Positions 1 to 11,490 are shown, counted from the first letter of the stretch. The stretch: DNA of 64,000 nucleotides from Eleusine coracana subsp. coracana (GCA_032690845.1 CM064422.1:5704001-5768000); one strand, 5' to 3'. Numbers and translations: made by a program. The notes: a model not told the origin generated them from the letters alone.

Positions 1-103
1 ATTGCCTGCTTCTACCTCTTATAATGAAATCTTTCCATGGAGCAACAGGTCTTGGGATAGGGAGCACAACATATTTAGTAGCAAAGTTACCCCATTTATT
101 TAT

Positions 104-1182
104 GGGTTAATTTGATATATGCCATTATAAATTTCAGGATTTTGAAATTTACCATTGAACTTTCATTAATAGGATGAATGCCATTAAACTTTTGCTTAGG
201 TTGGAAATATGCCACTATATACGTTTTTGCATGTTTTAGGCCCACTGGCAGGGCTTCGTATTTCCGTATGTTCTGTTTTATCCATGTCTCATCGGTTTCC
301 GTGTTGGAGCTCGGCAGCCGCCAGACCAACGGCGGTGCACGCCATGGCCCCGGAGCTCGAGCAAATCAACGGCGAGGTCCATGATATCTTACACGTGCTC
401 TAGTGAACCCCCGTCCTCCTCCTTTTGCTTTTGCTTTCTCCAGGATCTTCTTTGCTTGCCATAGAGACCACGTCAGGAGATGTTGCTTGTGAAATTGTCC
501 CCTAGTGGAACTCGCATACTGCTAGCTGGAGGTTAATTACAGAAGCAGCGCCACCAATTCCAAATTTAATTACGGCACAAAGGCTGGAGGTCGAGCTCAA
601 CGTGCGGAATTTGTCAACGGGAGTTTTGGTCGAGCAGCGCCACCAATTCCAGAATATGAGAGAACTGATGAAATCAATTGCTAGCTACATTGGATTGAAA
701 TAGAGATCTCGCTTCCAAATTCCTGTTAAGAAATCATTGTCCACAAGGTGTCGTGCGTACTTCCACCAACAAACGAGCAGGCAGACAGGTGGGGCGCAGC
801 CTTCGTTACCAGTGCAGGCGAGACCACCCCATCACCCAGGCCTCGGACGACGAGCTCAGGCCTTTGGTCTAGCATCGCCTCCGCCGCATCCTCTCCCAAG
901 CACGCCCTCTGCTATCTCGCTTGGGCGGTAGTGCGGCGGAAGCGCCATCTAGGGGTGCTCACCCGCCGCGCAATGGTCATCCTGATGGAGAAGATGAGGC
1001 AGGGGTAGAATAGGACATACAAAAATATGAAGCCCAGCTGATGGGTCTAAAACGTTAAGAAACGTATATAGTGGTATATTTCCAACCTGAGCAAAAGTTT
1101 AATGGCATCTATCTGATTAATGAAAGTTTAGTGGTAAATTTCCAAACCATGAAATTTATAATGGCATGGATCAAATTAACCC
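104..1182. mobile_element. Non-autonomous Mutator-like element (MULE) in the SNU23 intron
   Basis: Long terminal inverted repeats begin GGGTTAATTTGAT on the left (104 onward) and match the reverse complement of the right end (to 1182), with similarity continuing for about 130 bp per arm. The element is flanked by the same 9-bp sequence, TTTATTTAT, at 95-103 and 1183-1191. A 9-bp target duplication with long inverted ends is typical of Mutator-like elements. There is no transposase. The interior has a GC-rich block (about 745-1010) unlike the AT-rich arms, and an 18-bp direct repeat at 545-562 and 634-651, so it may carry captured host DNA (Pack-MULE-like). The element sits wholly within the intron, ending 24 bp before the next exon. 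Confidence 0.85.
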
Positions 1183-1206
1183 TTTATTTATTTTTCAAAA
1201 TTTCAG

Positions 1207-1512
1207 ATTTGGATGAGAGAATACTGAAACAACAGCAGGAGGAGGAGGAGAGGAAGCGGCAACGCAGAGAAAAGAAGAAAGAGAAGAAAGTAAGTGCATT
1301 ATGCATGAAGATCATTGCCTGTTACTATTCTATGCTTTCCTTTTGAAATGAAAGTTACAACCCACTGTCCTGTGGGCTGAGGGGTTCAGTTCATAATCTC
1401 TGCTATCAAATGGTTTCAGAAAGAACTGGCTGCCCAGCATGAACCTGAGGACATTGACCCTGATATCGCTGCCATGATGGGTTTTGGAGGGTTTGGGTCC
1501 TCCAAGAAGTGA
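1207..1512 (+). CDS. SNU23: SNU23/ZMAT2-like tri-snRNP zinc-finger protein, last two exons (5' part outside window)
   Basis: The SNU23/ZMAT2 family is a C2H2 zinc-finger component of the U4/U6.U5 tri-snRNP that acts in spliceosome activation in the nucleus. Two 3' exons are visible: 1207-1289, after tttcag and ending at a gtaagt donor, and 1420-1512, after a ttcag acceptor and ending in TGA. They encode a strongly charged segment (DLDERILKQQQEEEE, then Lys/Arg-rich) followed by the tail DIDPDIAAMMGFGGFGSSKK. That MMGFGGFGSSKK ending is the hallmark of plant SNU23 and resembles the GFSGFGSTKK end of animal ZMAT2. The zinc finger itself lies left of the window. Bases 1-1206 are intron and carry a transposon at 104-1182. 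The 3'UTR probably runs to about 1790. The tail is distinctive, so the family call is firm; the full protein cannot be checked here. Confidence 0.85.
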
Positions 1513-2318
1513 AAGCAGTTGGCATCTCTTTGGTGATCTGTGGCTGCTAAAGATATAATTCAAGAACATATGCACCTGAGCTTAGTGACCATCTTGAAAG
1601 ATCCATGATAAGAAACCTATGAGTGATGCAAGATGATCGACACTAGGTTTAAACCTTGATTTGTAGCATTCTTGTACAACAGTTTGCAGTTGAAAGGAGC
1701 ATCCAAGAGTTTCCTAGCTTTATCATGAGTTGTTATTTGTAGTGGCCGCGCAGATGTATGAAACGGAGTAATGAAAGAATTATGTGTTTAACAGCCCCTT
1801 TTAGCAGTTTCATTCAAGTTACCTTGAACTTAGCAGCCCCTTCTAATGGCATGTGTTGTAATGGGTCACCCGCTGAGGAGGCTTGTTCTCATTGCCTATG
1901 GTTGGAACAGTTGCCCTCTTCCACACTCATCCGGTTACACGGGTGAAATCAGCTTTACTGAAGCAATATGATCTATTATTGTCAGGAATGATCAAGATGT
2001 GTTTGTTGGTGCACTTTTGTTATTAGGAATTATCAAGATGCGTTTGTCTTGTCAGCATCTTGTCAATCGCTCGAAGACGGGCACAATTGACATAGGACAA
2101 AAGGTAAAGTTGCATAAGTTATTCGGTTCTCCGCCAAGATACACTAAACATTCTGGAACTGGCATGCGAACTGAGCGAGCTCACATGGTTTGGTCCGAAT
2201 AATCATGCAAGTAAACTCGGTGGCGGCGGTGCTGGACTGCCCGCTGTGGCGGCGGCGCTGGACTGGCACGAGGCCGGCGTCCGGTAGGACGAGCTTTGGG
2301 CCGCCATGCCAGACGCGT
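1513..2318. other. SNU23 3'UTR and intergenic DNA
   Basis: This holds the 3'UTR of the SNU23 gene to about 1790 and then unremarkable spacer. The short open frames here have no recognisable product. GC content begins to rise at about 2215, just before the UGT-derived relic. Confidence 0.5.
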
Positions 2319-2580
2319 GAAAGAGGCTGCGAGGGTGTTCTTCCTGCCCTTGTTCGCGTGGGGCAAACCTCATCGCCTGCCGCGCCTGGTCGCGTCGCAC
2401 ATTGAGCACACCGTGACGACATAGGTCTCGGGGATCGATTGACTGCTGCCTCTGCACAGACAGCCGCCGTTCATGACGCGTGGAGGGCGTATCAACTGTC
2501 AACCATGCATTGATTCACAAGGTGGACCACGGACATCGCCGCCGATCGATGTGAGCTCGGGCTCCCGCGCCTCAGAGCAA
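2319..2580 (+). pseudogene. UDP-glycosyltransferase gene relic (N-terminal scraps)
   Basis: Two stretches resemble the intact UGT gene at 35393-36892, in the same order and orientation. Bases 2319-2375 (gaggctgcgagggtgttctt and onward) match the start of that gene at about 35425-35490, translating as RVFFLPLFAWG against RVFFLPFFARG. Bases 2521-2573 match about 35796-35845, including the run gtggaccacggac. The roughly 300 bp between these blocks in the intact gene are replaced by unrelated sequence, and no open frame spans the relic. It is a decayed, internally deleted UGT copy. Whether it derives from this gene or from a close paralogue cannot be told here. Confidence 0.7.
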
Positions 2581-3228
2581 AGCTAATGATTTAGCCTGCT
2601 GCTGGCTGTATGTATCGGCCATGTCATTTTCAGTCTTCAATATAGCTCGTTCATATAGTGGCCTGGCTATTGTACTAGCTAATAGAGTTATCGTATTAAA
2701 TAGCATGTACTCAATGCTTTCAGCTAGAACACTTACGGCTAAGAGCAAGGCTAATAGATGCGTCGGCAGCTGGTGAAATGAAGCTTCCACGTCATATTTA
2801 GCCTGCAGTAGAAAAGACTAGTATAACAAGCAGGATAGAGGGTGAGGGCTTGATCAATTATTAAATTAATTATCCCCCGTTTGAGCACCTCAGTGAATAC
2901 GGCATGCATCTCGGGCGTGCTGCATTCGCCAGCCATGAGCCGGCGACGAAATAGTCGCTAGCACTTTTCTCTCTCTTTGTTTCTCTTTCTTCCAACTACG
3001 ATTTTTGTAACATGGACATCTATTTAGCCTGGATCCATAGAGAAAACGTCAGCTGTTTCGCTCACTGCCGGCTAAGAACGGGCTTTTTCCCCTCGTAACT
3101 TGTGCTTGCGCCCGGCGACTCAGGAAGGCCGGCTTCCTTCTCTTTCTTCATTTCTCTCTCTTCCAGCTAGGACACTTCTGACGTGGCAACGCTTTCAGCT
3201 GGCTGACGCGGCACCATTATACTTGCTC
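2575..3228. repeat. MITE-like sequences with GAGCAA ends
   Basis: The left end reads GAGCAAAGCTAATG (2575) and the right end, reverse-complemented, reads GAGCAAGTATAATG (3228). This terminus is common in small PIF/Tourist-like repeats of grasses. A second similar start (GAGCAAGGCTAATA) lies at 2743, so two elements may be nested or joined. I could not define target duplications, so boundaries are approximate. No gene is apparent between 2581 and 3597. Confidence 0.4.
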
Positions 3229-3597
3229 TCACGCTCCACCCCGTCGGCGTGTTCCTCAACAGCCGCCCGCCCGGCTGCACCTTTCCGCCTTTCGGCCGGT
3301 GCTCGTGGCCGTGGCGGGCGCCAAAAGAAAAAAGAGTAAACTCGGTGATGCAAGTAATGACTACTTTGAAGCATCATCAGGTTTGCCGTTTTCACGGGCT
3401 CTGAATAATCAGATAAATATATGCAAGCTCAACCTGAAATGGACCATGGTCCATCTTGTCACACAGATTCACAACTTATTGACTAGTATATATCCACCTA
3501 ACTTCCATATATAGACATTTTACAACTACACAGAGGAATAGACCACACACTCTTCTTTCCCCTGAACAGATAGGGCATCTCTATTAGCACATGACGA

Positions 3598-3897
3598 TCA
3601 TCTATGTCGATTTCGACGAGCCACATCGTTCAAGAAAAAGCGTCTACGTTCCCTCCAGTCGTCCCGTGCATCGTCCGCATCCATCTTGTCAAGCGCCAAG
3701 AATATGGTGCTATGTGTCAAGGCATAAAACCCTAAAAGTGTTAATCCACGAACCATGAGCTCAGGAAGATTGATGAGTTCTCGTCCTTGGAGGTATTCTC
3801 TTTCCAAGTAGCATGCTACGACGCTGCAAGAGAGGTACCCAAGCTCAGAAAGGACTTTAGGTAGTGAATATGCCCAACGATCCCCAGCACGAGGCAT
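3598..3897 (-). CDS. Small grass protein with putative membrane segment, unknown function (paralogue A)
   Basis: A 99-residue open frame starts at ATG 3897 with MPRAGD. It has a hydrophobic stretch around residues 44-65 (including GLTLLGFYAL and TIFLALD) and a basic C-terminus. It is homologous to the product at 21118-21375: both share MPR.GD, V..Y..REY, TLLG, a following I.L.LD and AR..WR. The gene appears to have a non-coding first exon ending at 5192 (ACAG before gtaagc on the minus strand), a roughly 1.3-kb intron, and a coding exon starting at 3916 after aaagcag. Extending upstream in frame through that exon meets a stop before any ATG, which supports the start at 3897. Its promoter would lie head-to-head with the PP2C-like gene. 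I do not recognise the family and assign no function. Confidence 0.5.
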   Translation of the reverse strand: MPRAGDRWAYSLPKVLSELGYLSCSVVACYLEREYLQGRELINLPELMVRGLTLLGFYALTHSTIFLALDKMDADDARDDWRERRRFFLNDVARRNRHR

Positions 3898-4091
3898 CAC
3901 GAAGAATTTGGAGGTACTGCTTTTATTTATTATTAGAAAACCTGCAATACAAGATTTCTATGGTTAACGAAATTGCAAGATGATGACACATAAAGCACAC
4001 ATGGTAAGCTTGCGTGCTTTGTTCCAGAATTAGATCTCACCCTATCACCTAGTGCAATAAAAACAAAATTAAGTTGATGCATTATATATTA

Positions 4092-4370
4092 GGCCTTGTT
4101 TGGATGCAACTTAAATTCTTAAAATCTGTTTTTTTATCCTGAGATTTTATAATCCGGATTCTAAAAAAAATTCTAGGTTGTGATGTTTGGATACCTGATT
4201 TTTATGTTGAGATTTTTGAAATCTAGTTTTAGCTACGTATAACTAGATTATAGGATTATTAAAATCTGGAATATAGATTTTAGAATTTAGGAAAAAAAAT
4301 TATACCTCATTTAGAGGCATTACGGATTCTAAAATCTAAATTCATAAAATCTCAATGAATTCAAAGAGGC
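4092..4370. repeat. Possible MITE inside the intron of paralogue A
   Basis: The segment opens GGCCTTGTTTGGATGC and closes ...TTCAAAGAGGC. The two ends are imperfect inverted copies, and the interior repeats the phrase attttaTAATCC or ggattctaaaatc in both orientations. This resembles hAT- or PIF-type miniature elements whose ends read GGCC.TGTTTGG. No clear target duplication was found. Confidence 0.4.
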
Positions 4371-5191
4371 AGTCATGCAACATATAGCTTATTATAAAAA
4401 GTCCCATGCACTCTCTCTCCCTCTATTATACTCTCTATATATGTATATTATACCTAATGTACTTTAGATTTTGACCTTAATCAGTTGTCCTAAAACATGC
4501 AGATGGATGGATTATATAAAATATAATATAATAACTAAACAAATAAACCTAAATAGCCACTATAACACACATGAATTCGACTAGATCTATAAACGATCGA
4601 AAGGTATATATAGGTCTTCATCAAGGATTCAAAAACCACAACAGTAGCAGTTTTTTTTCTTACTGAAAACCGATCGGTAAACCAGGAAAACTAACCAAAA
4701 ACCATTTCTGCTACAGTACCTAGGTTCGGTTTTCCTGATAAAACGAACGTCTGTTGACGAAAACTGTGAAAGCCAGCCGGTTTACAGCGTTTTTTCAATC
4801 CTTGGTCTTTCATAATCCAGAACACATAAATAATAATCACGCCGCCACCATACATTTTTACATTCGACAAAAATTTTGAACTGTCATCCAGACGAACGGA
4901 TTTGCATAAAGAATCAGTATCCTAGCTAGATTTCTAGTCCTATCCTATTTCATGGGTTATTGCATCGTAAAACTTTCCCTATTTTGTTCAAATCCATAGA
5001 ATATCCTGATGGTGGTTTAATCTAAACCTTCTTTTAGAGTGAAATAGCCGGCAAAAATTGATCTGGCACAAATCAACTAAAAAATTAATTAGCTACTTCT
5101 TCGCACTAACCGGCTGTGTGGAGATTGCTGACGATTGCACAACCAGCAGCGGTATCCTGTGGATATGACTCCCGACGCCGCGCCGGCTTAC
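4371..5191. other. AT-rich intron of paralogue A, no gene seen
   Basis: The sequence is AT-rich with no convincing exon. A short phrase of the type aaaccgatcggtaaaccagg recurs loosely at 4650-4790. Toward 5100-5191 the GC content rises as the putative 5' exon of the minus-strand gene is approached. Confidence 0.4.
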
Positions 5192-5509
5192 CTGTCCAAG
5201 GATCGGATCCGAGCTCCCAAACCTCCGCCGAAACCTGAAAATTAGGTCTCTATTTCTCTTTTTTTACATATATAGAAAATATATAGGGTCCCTCGTTTCA
5301 GTATTTATTATGTGCGTGTATACAGAAAACATAAAAGCAAGTCCCATGGGGAAAATCGGAATCGGAACAAGGTCCAGTACGGAGCCAAGATTGGAATTGG
5401 AACCAGCTCTGTGTCCGTATGAAGACCTCGGGCCGTAGTCTCCGGGCCCATGTTTTTTCCCAACTAGCCCAAGTGTAACGGATGGCTGTCGCAAGTACTC
5501 CAAAGGCCC

Positions 5510-5690
5510 ACCTATATATGCACCCATTCTCTCTCCTGCCACCCGCAAAGCCTCAACCGACTTCACCTCCCTGCTTCGTCTCCTCCCGCGGGCCGCGGCG
5601 AAGGCAGCCACTGCGGCGGCGACGCGCAACCGACTTCTCCCTGCTTCGTATCCTACCGCGGCGGAGTGAGGCACTGTGTCCGCGGCGCGC
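5510..5690 (+). other. Probable 5'UTR exon of the PP2C-like gene
   Basis: GC-rich sequence ends at gcgcgcag just before gttcgt (donor at 5691). The next acceptor, cgcgcag, lies immediately before the ATG at 5799. The transcription start is not defined; a weak TATA-like run (cctatatatg) lies near 5511. Confidence 0.45.
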
Positions 5691-5798
5691 AGGTTCGTAA
5701 CCTCAACCTGCCGTTCTCGCGGGATCCTAACTCGCGCCTAGTTTTCCGGTTGTCCCTTCTCCCCTAACTAAGTGCCAAAAAATTTCTCGCTCGCGCAG

Positions 5799-8700
5799 AT
5801 GGCAGCGGCCGGCGGATCCAAGGCGGGGAAAGGATACTATCCTCTTCGGAGTTTCGTAAGGGGTGCTTTCAAGGGGACTTCCTTCAAGGACGTCGAGAGA
5901 ACTTGTAAGCGACTCGATTATGAACTTCAACGTCTACATCATGTTGCTGTACAGCGACCGCTCCAGGTTCGCTCCAAGTCCCCAGCGCGGACCATCAGTG
6001 AGGCCTTTATGGACCTGTTGATTCATGTCTTTGATAAGATGCACGCGAGCATGGATAGGAAGAAGTTGACCGCTGCTGCAGCGTGTGTCTTAGGGGCCGT
6101 TGTTCTTGGGTTTTTTCTGGATCGGTGGGCACGGAGAACATGGGGAGGTGGCGCACGTGCAGGCCTAGAAGACCACGGAAGGGTTGGAGTTGCAGAGGAA
6201 GAGGGCGAAGGCGAGGAGGATCAAAATGATGAGGAACTATACCATATCAGGTCTGTGAACGATGTCAGTGTTAATACCATATCAGATACTTTACTGTTTG
6301 TGCAACTATGATCAGTGATCCAGTCCAACGATTTTCAGAGTCGAATCCCCTTACAATTTTGGATGTGATGAGAATTCTGCTCCTGTGACATTCAAACTAA
6401 CCGTGGGAGGTTCAAATGATCAACTTAAGTATGCAGCATCATCCATGCAAGGATGGGGTCAAAAGATGGAAGATGCTGTAAGTATTTCAGAGAAAAGATT
6501 GAGTAGCAAGTCGTAATTGGGATGGAATTCTACCTCTGGCATCTAATTTACTCCCTTCTTGTTATGTACTGTAGTATGCAACAGTGCCAGATATCGACGT
6601 CAACACATCTTTCTTTGGTGTTTATGATGGCCATGGAGGTTTGATCTTGTCATTTCCTTGCAGAAAAAAAATCAAACTCGTTGTCTGCTAGCATAACAGA
6701 TCATATTTAGCATTTGTTCGTTTGTCTGCAAGCTTAGTAATTAGTTCTATATATGGTTTTCAATATTCAATTGTCTGCAGGCTTCTAGTAACTCTTATCT
6801 GTTTTTCATTGGGTAGTATTTACGAGTATAAGACCTTAGCAACTCAGTTTCAGCTTGGCTTCAGAGCCTGCAACTTCTAGTTTTATTCAGGGCCCCACAA
6901 AGCCCATATAGTTTTTTTTTTCTGCTTGTAGTTATGCTTATACAGGGTAATTTTTCCTGTTCATAGTTAGTTTATTCTAGGTCCTTTTTCTATATAAATA
7001 TCTACCGCAGTAGGGGCTTCCCCTACTGTATCTCGGTCAAAAAAAAAATAGGTATCATTTAACTAGTTTATCTTCCCATTTCAGGAGCTGATATATCAGG
7101 TTATTGTGCAAGTAAATTTCACATGGAGTTTTTAAATGACCAGGACTATCCATATGATCTCACTAGTGCAATGGCTAATGTATTCTTCAGGTTGCTCTGC
7201 TGTTATTTCTGTTATTGCTTAAATGGTAAATATCAGTTATCTGCATGTTCAAGCACAGCAGTGGTCACTGTTTCTCATGCTTGTTGCAGAATGGACGAAC
7301 TGCTGAAAGAATCAGATGAATTGATGTGTGTTATCAATCCTCTTGATAGTTGGGATCCCTTTCTCAGGAATGCTGATTGCGCTAATGGTTGGCGTCTCAT
7401 AAAGGTAAACTGTCAACATGGATCTGATTTTTGTTCTATAAGCATATAACTGTTGAAGGAGTAACTGAAATTTAACTCTTGGACTTTTTTGCTAATTATT
7501 TTCTTCAAAAAGGATCTGGAAGTTTTGGGTATGATATATGGAGGATATATTGTTCTTTCTCAAGATTGGATCGAGTGTTGAAGGCGTAACTGAAATTTAA
7601 CTCTTGGACTTTTTTGCTAATTATTTTCTTCAAAAAGGATCTGGAAGTTTTGGGTATGATATATGGAGGATATATTGTTCTTTCTCAAGATTGGATTGAG
7701 TGTTGGAAGCGATACATTTTTTTATGTACAGCTTCAGTGTGATGTTACTATGTTCTCTTTGCTTCTGGTTTATAATTCTACTGCCAAAATGGAGGTATTA
7801 TGTATCTGAGACATCACATTCTGATTTGGAATTCGTCGTATGTGGGCAACCGAAACCCTGGTCCCATTCTGAACCTACATTTTTGGTATAAGCATTGTCA
7901 GTCATATACATCAGCTTTGGGTTCTTCGCTTTTTTCAGGCACCACCGAACATAGCATCACAAAAAACAATAGGAAGCACAGCATGTGTAGTTGCTATCAG
8001 AGACAGCTATATGGTTGTTGGAAACATCGGTGATTCTCGTTGTATGATCTCAAAGAATGGTCTGGTGTGTATCTTCATATATTTCTGTTGAACCTAATCT
8101 GCATGCTCTTTCTTCTGTAATCTGTAACAAATAGTACCTAAAAATCATTTTTCTTTCCTTTGTATGAAAAGGCGATTGAGTTATCCACTCAACACACCCC
8201 AAACAAGCCAGTTGAAAAGCTTAGAATTCAGGTAGCCGGAGGCCAGGTAACCAGGGACAAGTTTGTTGCTGTAGAAGAAGACAGAATTTTACGGCAGCGA
8301 CCAGGCCTTCATAAGGTCAATGGGATCTTGCCAGTCTCAAGATCACTTGGTATAGTTTGGAGTTATTCTTATTATAAATTCTATACGTATTTCTTAGGAG
8401 AAGCAGTAGGACACTGTGTATACTCTGTTCAACTATAGTTTTTCTCCTTTATGTTTCAGGCGATTTTGCATTCAAGCAGAACAAGAATTTGCCTCCTGCA
8501 GAACAAATGGTGACTTGCATGCCAGATTGTGACATCGTAAGTGTAATTAAGTAGATTTTCTCGTATAAGTATGTTTGCAACATTTAATCTGATGAGAGCT
8601 TTACTTTTTCTATGTTAGATGGAGATAACCAGTGACACTGAATTTTGTGTCATTGGAAGTCACGCTTTATGGTAAGTCCTCTGAGAACAAAAAAAAAAAT

Positions 8701-9364
8701 GAAGTTGATATTTATTGTTACTTGTGTTTCTTGATCCAAAAGCTTGGATGCTAGTTTCTTCTGACACCGTTGTATTTATTGAGAAGGGTCTTTACATTTT
8801 CCTTTAATCTGGTTACATGGCATGACAGATCTCCAAGTTACCATAAAGAGTAGTACCTGCTTGCCGATACCTTTGGTAGCGAGTGTTTCTTATGTGACTT
8901 TGAAATCTTTATGTCTACTTTGCTTAGCTAGTTGAGGATGACAGGTCAACTGTCTTAGATACGGGAGGAGGATGACTAAGTACATTCCATTGGTCAACTG
9001 TATTTGGTACCTCAGTGGCAGCTAAATTGGGCTTATTTTCTTGCTGGCAGGGATAGCATGCCGTGCCAGGAAGTGGTTGATTTTGTCAATCAGCACTTAT
9101 CACTTGTGAGTTTTCTTACCCTTCCATTATCTCCAACAGCGAGGTTTTGAGTTATTTCCGCTTCTGTTCATCTGTTATTATATAGATTGGTATTAAGGAG
9201 GACTAACCTATATTATTTGCGTCATTGTCTTCAACTTATGCTGTCTGTAATCAACGTAGGGCCAAACCAACCTGCGGGTCATCTGTGAGAGGCTCATCAA
9301 TCGTTGCCTTGCATCAATGGAGAACGTGACCGCCATACTGGTGCAGTTCCAGAACGAGGGCTGA
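5799..9364 (+). CDS. Protein phosphatase 2C-like protein with altered catalytic residues and a membrane segment
   Basis: Eleven coding exons: 5799-6250, 6339-6477, 6575-6638, 7085-7190, 7290-7404, 7939-8064, 8172-8349, 8460-8536, 8619-8671, 9051-9105 and 9260-9364. They join in frame to 1470 nt (489 residues). PP2C enzymes are Mg/Mn-dependent Ser/Thr phosphatases. PP2C motifs are in order: MQGW..MED (187-196), FFGVYDGHGG (210-219), GSTACVVAI, VGNIGDSR, GILPVSRSLGD and ENVTAILV (476-483). Departures from the norm are GWG for GWR at 191, S-H-A (433-435) where active enzymes have C/S-D-G, and E476 where they have D. An N-terminal extension of about 150 residues contains one putative membrane segment at about 91-108, then an acidic stretch. 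The protein may be membrane-anchored and catalytically weak or inactive (inference). The start at 5799 follows directly from the acceptor. Confidence 0.85.
7452..7701. repeat. 125-bp tandem duplication in a PP2C-like gene intron
   Basis: Bases 7452-7576 and 7577-7701 are near-identical direct copies differing at only a few positions (for example gttgaaggag against gttgaaggcg). A partial third start follows at 7702. The duplication lies inside the 534-bp intron between the exons ending at 7404 and starting at 7939, so coding sequence is untouched. High identity suggests a recent event. Confidence 0.9.
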
Positions 9365-10928
9365 TAACAGATGAAGAGAAGAAACCTGTCACTGTAGGAC
9401 GTTCTCTTACTGTCTTACACTGCTGCCTGCATATGTGAGATTTTGCTTGAGAACCGCTTGAAATTAAATTCAAATCTAGTAACTGAGAAAGGTATTACAA
9501 ATGATTGAGTTGGTTATGGGTAGACGGATTAAATTCCTGATCCTGGTCGTTTTGGAGTCAAATATATTGTGCTGCAGGAATATGTTCGCTGTCACTTAGC
9601 CGTTTCTTATTTCTCAGGTTACAAGTAATGTTTTTTTTATTATATATCCCATTTTTGAAAGGGAATAAACTCAACTGTATATACTTTTAGTTGCTTTGAG
9701 TTTCCATGGAATTGCAAATGGTGCAGATAAACATTACTTGTTGGATAAACAAGGTTAGGGGAAAAAAAAAGTGCATCAAACTAACGAGAGCCAGCTCATA
9801 CCTATAACACTACCAAAAAGCTGCAAATTGTGAATTAAACATAAATATTTTGGCTATGGTGTGATTTCTTTTTTTATTGGCATGTTCAGCTACTGGAGAA
9901 AAGATTGTAAGTTATTGGAAACGAATATGTTGTTTGGGATCACTGCTGACAAGTTTCTAATACTCGGAGAAATCAGAATGCATCAATGCAATGATCATCC
10001 TATTTTCACGAGCTTTGTGATGATTCACAAGCAGTCCAAAAGTCATTTCAATTCGGCTTTCGGTGTGCAGTGGACAGTAGTGAGCAGTAATAACATGCTC
10101 GTGGGGTTACAAAGATTCTTTTCTAATTTGGGTAACCTCAATGCTTCCCTGGGATACTGGTGACGGTTTTGTATCGGCTTGAGAGCAAGATAATACTGAA
10201 GGGGGACAAATTTCAATCATGTCTTCTTTGCTGCTGTGTCTCTCCGAGTCCTATATTTTGCCGGAATTTGGATTCCAGCGTTCTTGGGAACAGAGCACAC
10301 CCGTGCGGCAGAAACTACGGTGATCAGGTTCCACTAGGTAAGGCTGCGTTATCAGGTTCCACGATGTAAGGCTGAGTGATCGATTTTCCAATGTTCAGTG
10401 CGTACTTATTTTGTCAGTTTTTGCCTTTTCTGGTGACCAGTTTGAAGTTATAAAATGTATATACTTGATGTAATTTCTCCCTTGAGAATCTATATTTGAA
10501 TGCAATTATACACACTATTGTTGCCTAGACAATTGTGCTTTGAATGAAGCTTTAAAAGTGAAAAAAAAATCTAGACCACAAGTTATCGCAGCATACCTCT
10601 GTGGCTATGTGATTCAGACGAGATGGTTATATTCTTCCTTCTGGTTAGAATGTGACCATCCTTTTTGAATCCATTGAAACCCTTGTATCTCAAGTTTCTT
10701 CACTCGAGATCGCTCCTCCTAACTGGTCTCACGCGGATCACTGACTCCAATCAATCAGTTACGTTAGGCAGTGTTCTGGAAAACTCCATAAAGCTGGTGC
10801 CCTGTTTCCATTCGAATCTTTGATTGGAGATGCTGGAGTTGGAGAACGGGAAAAGAAGATGGATAACGAACTCCATGACCATGAGCTAGAGAATTCCTAA
10901 AACCTCAATAAACTTTAGCTAAATACTT
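9365..10928. other. PP2C-like 3'UTR and intergenic DNA
   Basis: The stretch holds the 3'UTR and then spacer. The open frames at 9861-10163 and 10160-10369 have no recognisable motifs and AT-rich composition, so I do not call them genes. No repeat with clear boundaries was found. Confidence 0.4.
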
Positions 10929-11490
10929 TCAAAAAATTGTAGTCTGGTTTGCTGCCTCATTGCCTGTAAGACGATGTATGGGTGTATCATTAATGATCAC
11001 TCTACTTGACATTCTATTTATCAGATAACAAGCAGAATGAAAAACTTCATCCCAGAAACGTAAAGGCATTTGAGAGTGAGCTAGTAATATCACACCTGTT
11101 TCTACCAAATGCATGTGTTTGCGTTCTACAAAACCATTCTGTTGGCGTGTGTTTGGGCAGGAGATTCTGTGTTGTATCCCTACTGGATTAAAGAACTTAT
11201 GCAATCGGTGGTATTCTTCCCCCCACCCAGTCTGATTGAACAGACATGATTTTCTTCCCTAACAAATGCTCAAGATGACTTTGAAATTACAGGAAAATAT
11301 GTTCAACTTCAAATTTATGCTTAAAAAAATACACTCAAGTAAATTTGTTATAGTCATCAACAAAACTGAGATAATATTTGAATTCATTAATATAAATTCT
11401 AGCAGAATCCTACACATCAGTGTGGACTAGTTGTAAGGGACTAGAAGATACATGACTAGAGGAATAGAAACTAGAAAGGAAATTGATGAG
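10929..11490 (-). pseudogene. Copia element A integrase core fragment
   Basis: The reverse strand reads, with stops, as a retroviral-type integrase core: HTDV near 11420, SFVDDYNKFT, then SDWGGEYH (about 11215-11240) and NGFVERKHMH (about 11125-11150), giving the D, D and E catalytic positions in order. LINRMSSRVI follows, as expected for copia. It is continuous with 16062-17560 once the insertion is removed. The segment ends abruptly at about 10929. Confidence 0.85.

Noticed and set aside
5264..5674. 136-residue minus-strand frame overlapping the PP2C-like promoter
   Set aside because: GC-biased frame across a promoter and 5'UTR with no motif; the plus-strand gene explains the region.
9861..10369. 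Two plus-strand frames of 100 and 69 residues
   Set aside because: No motifs, AT-rich codons, no splice or promoter context; likely chance.
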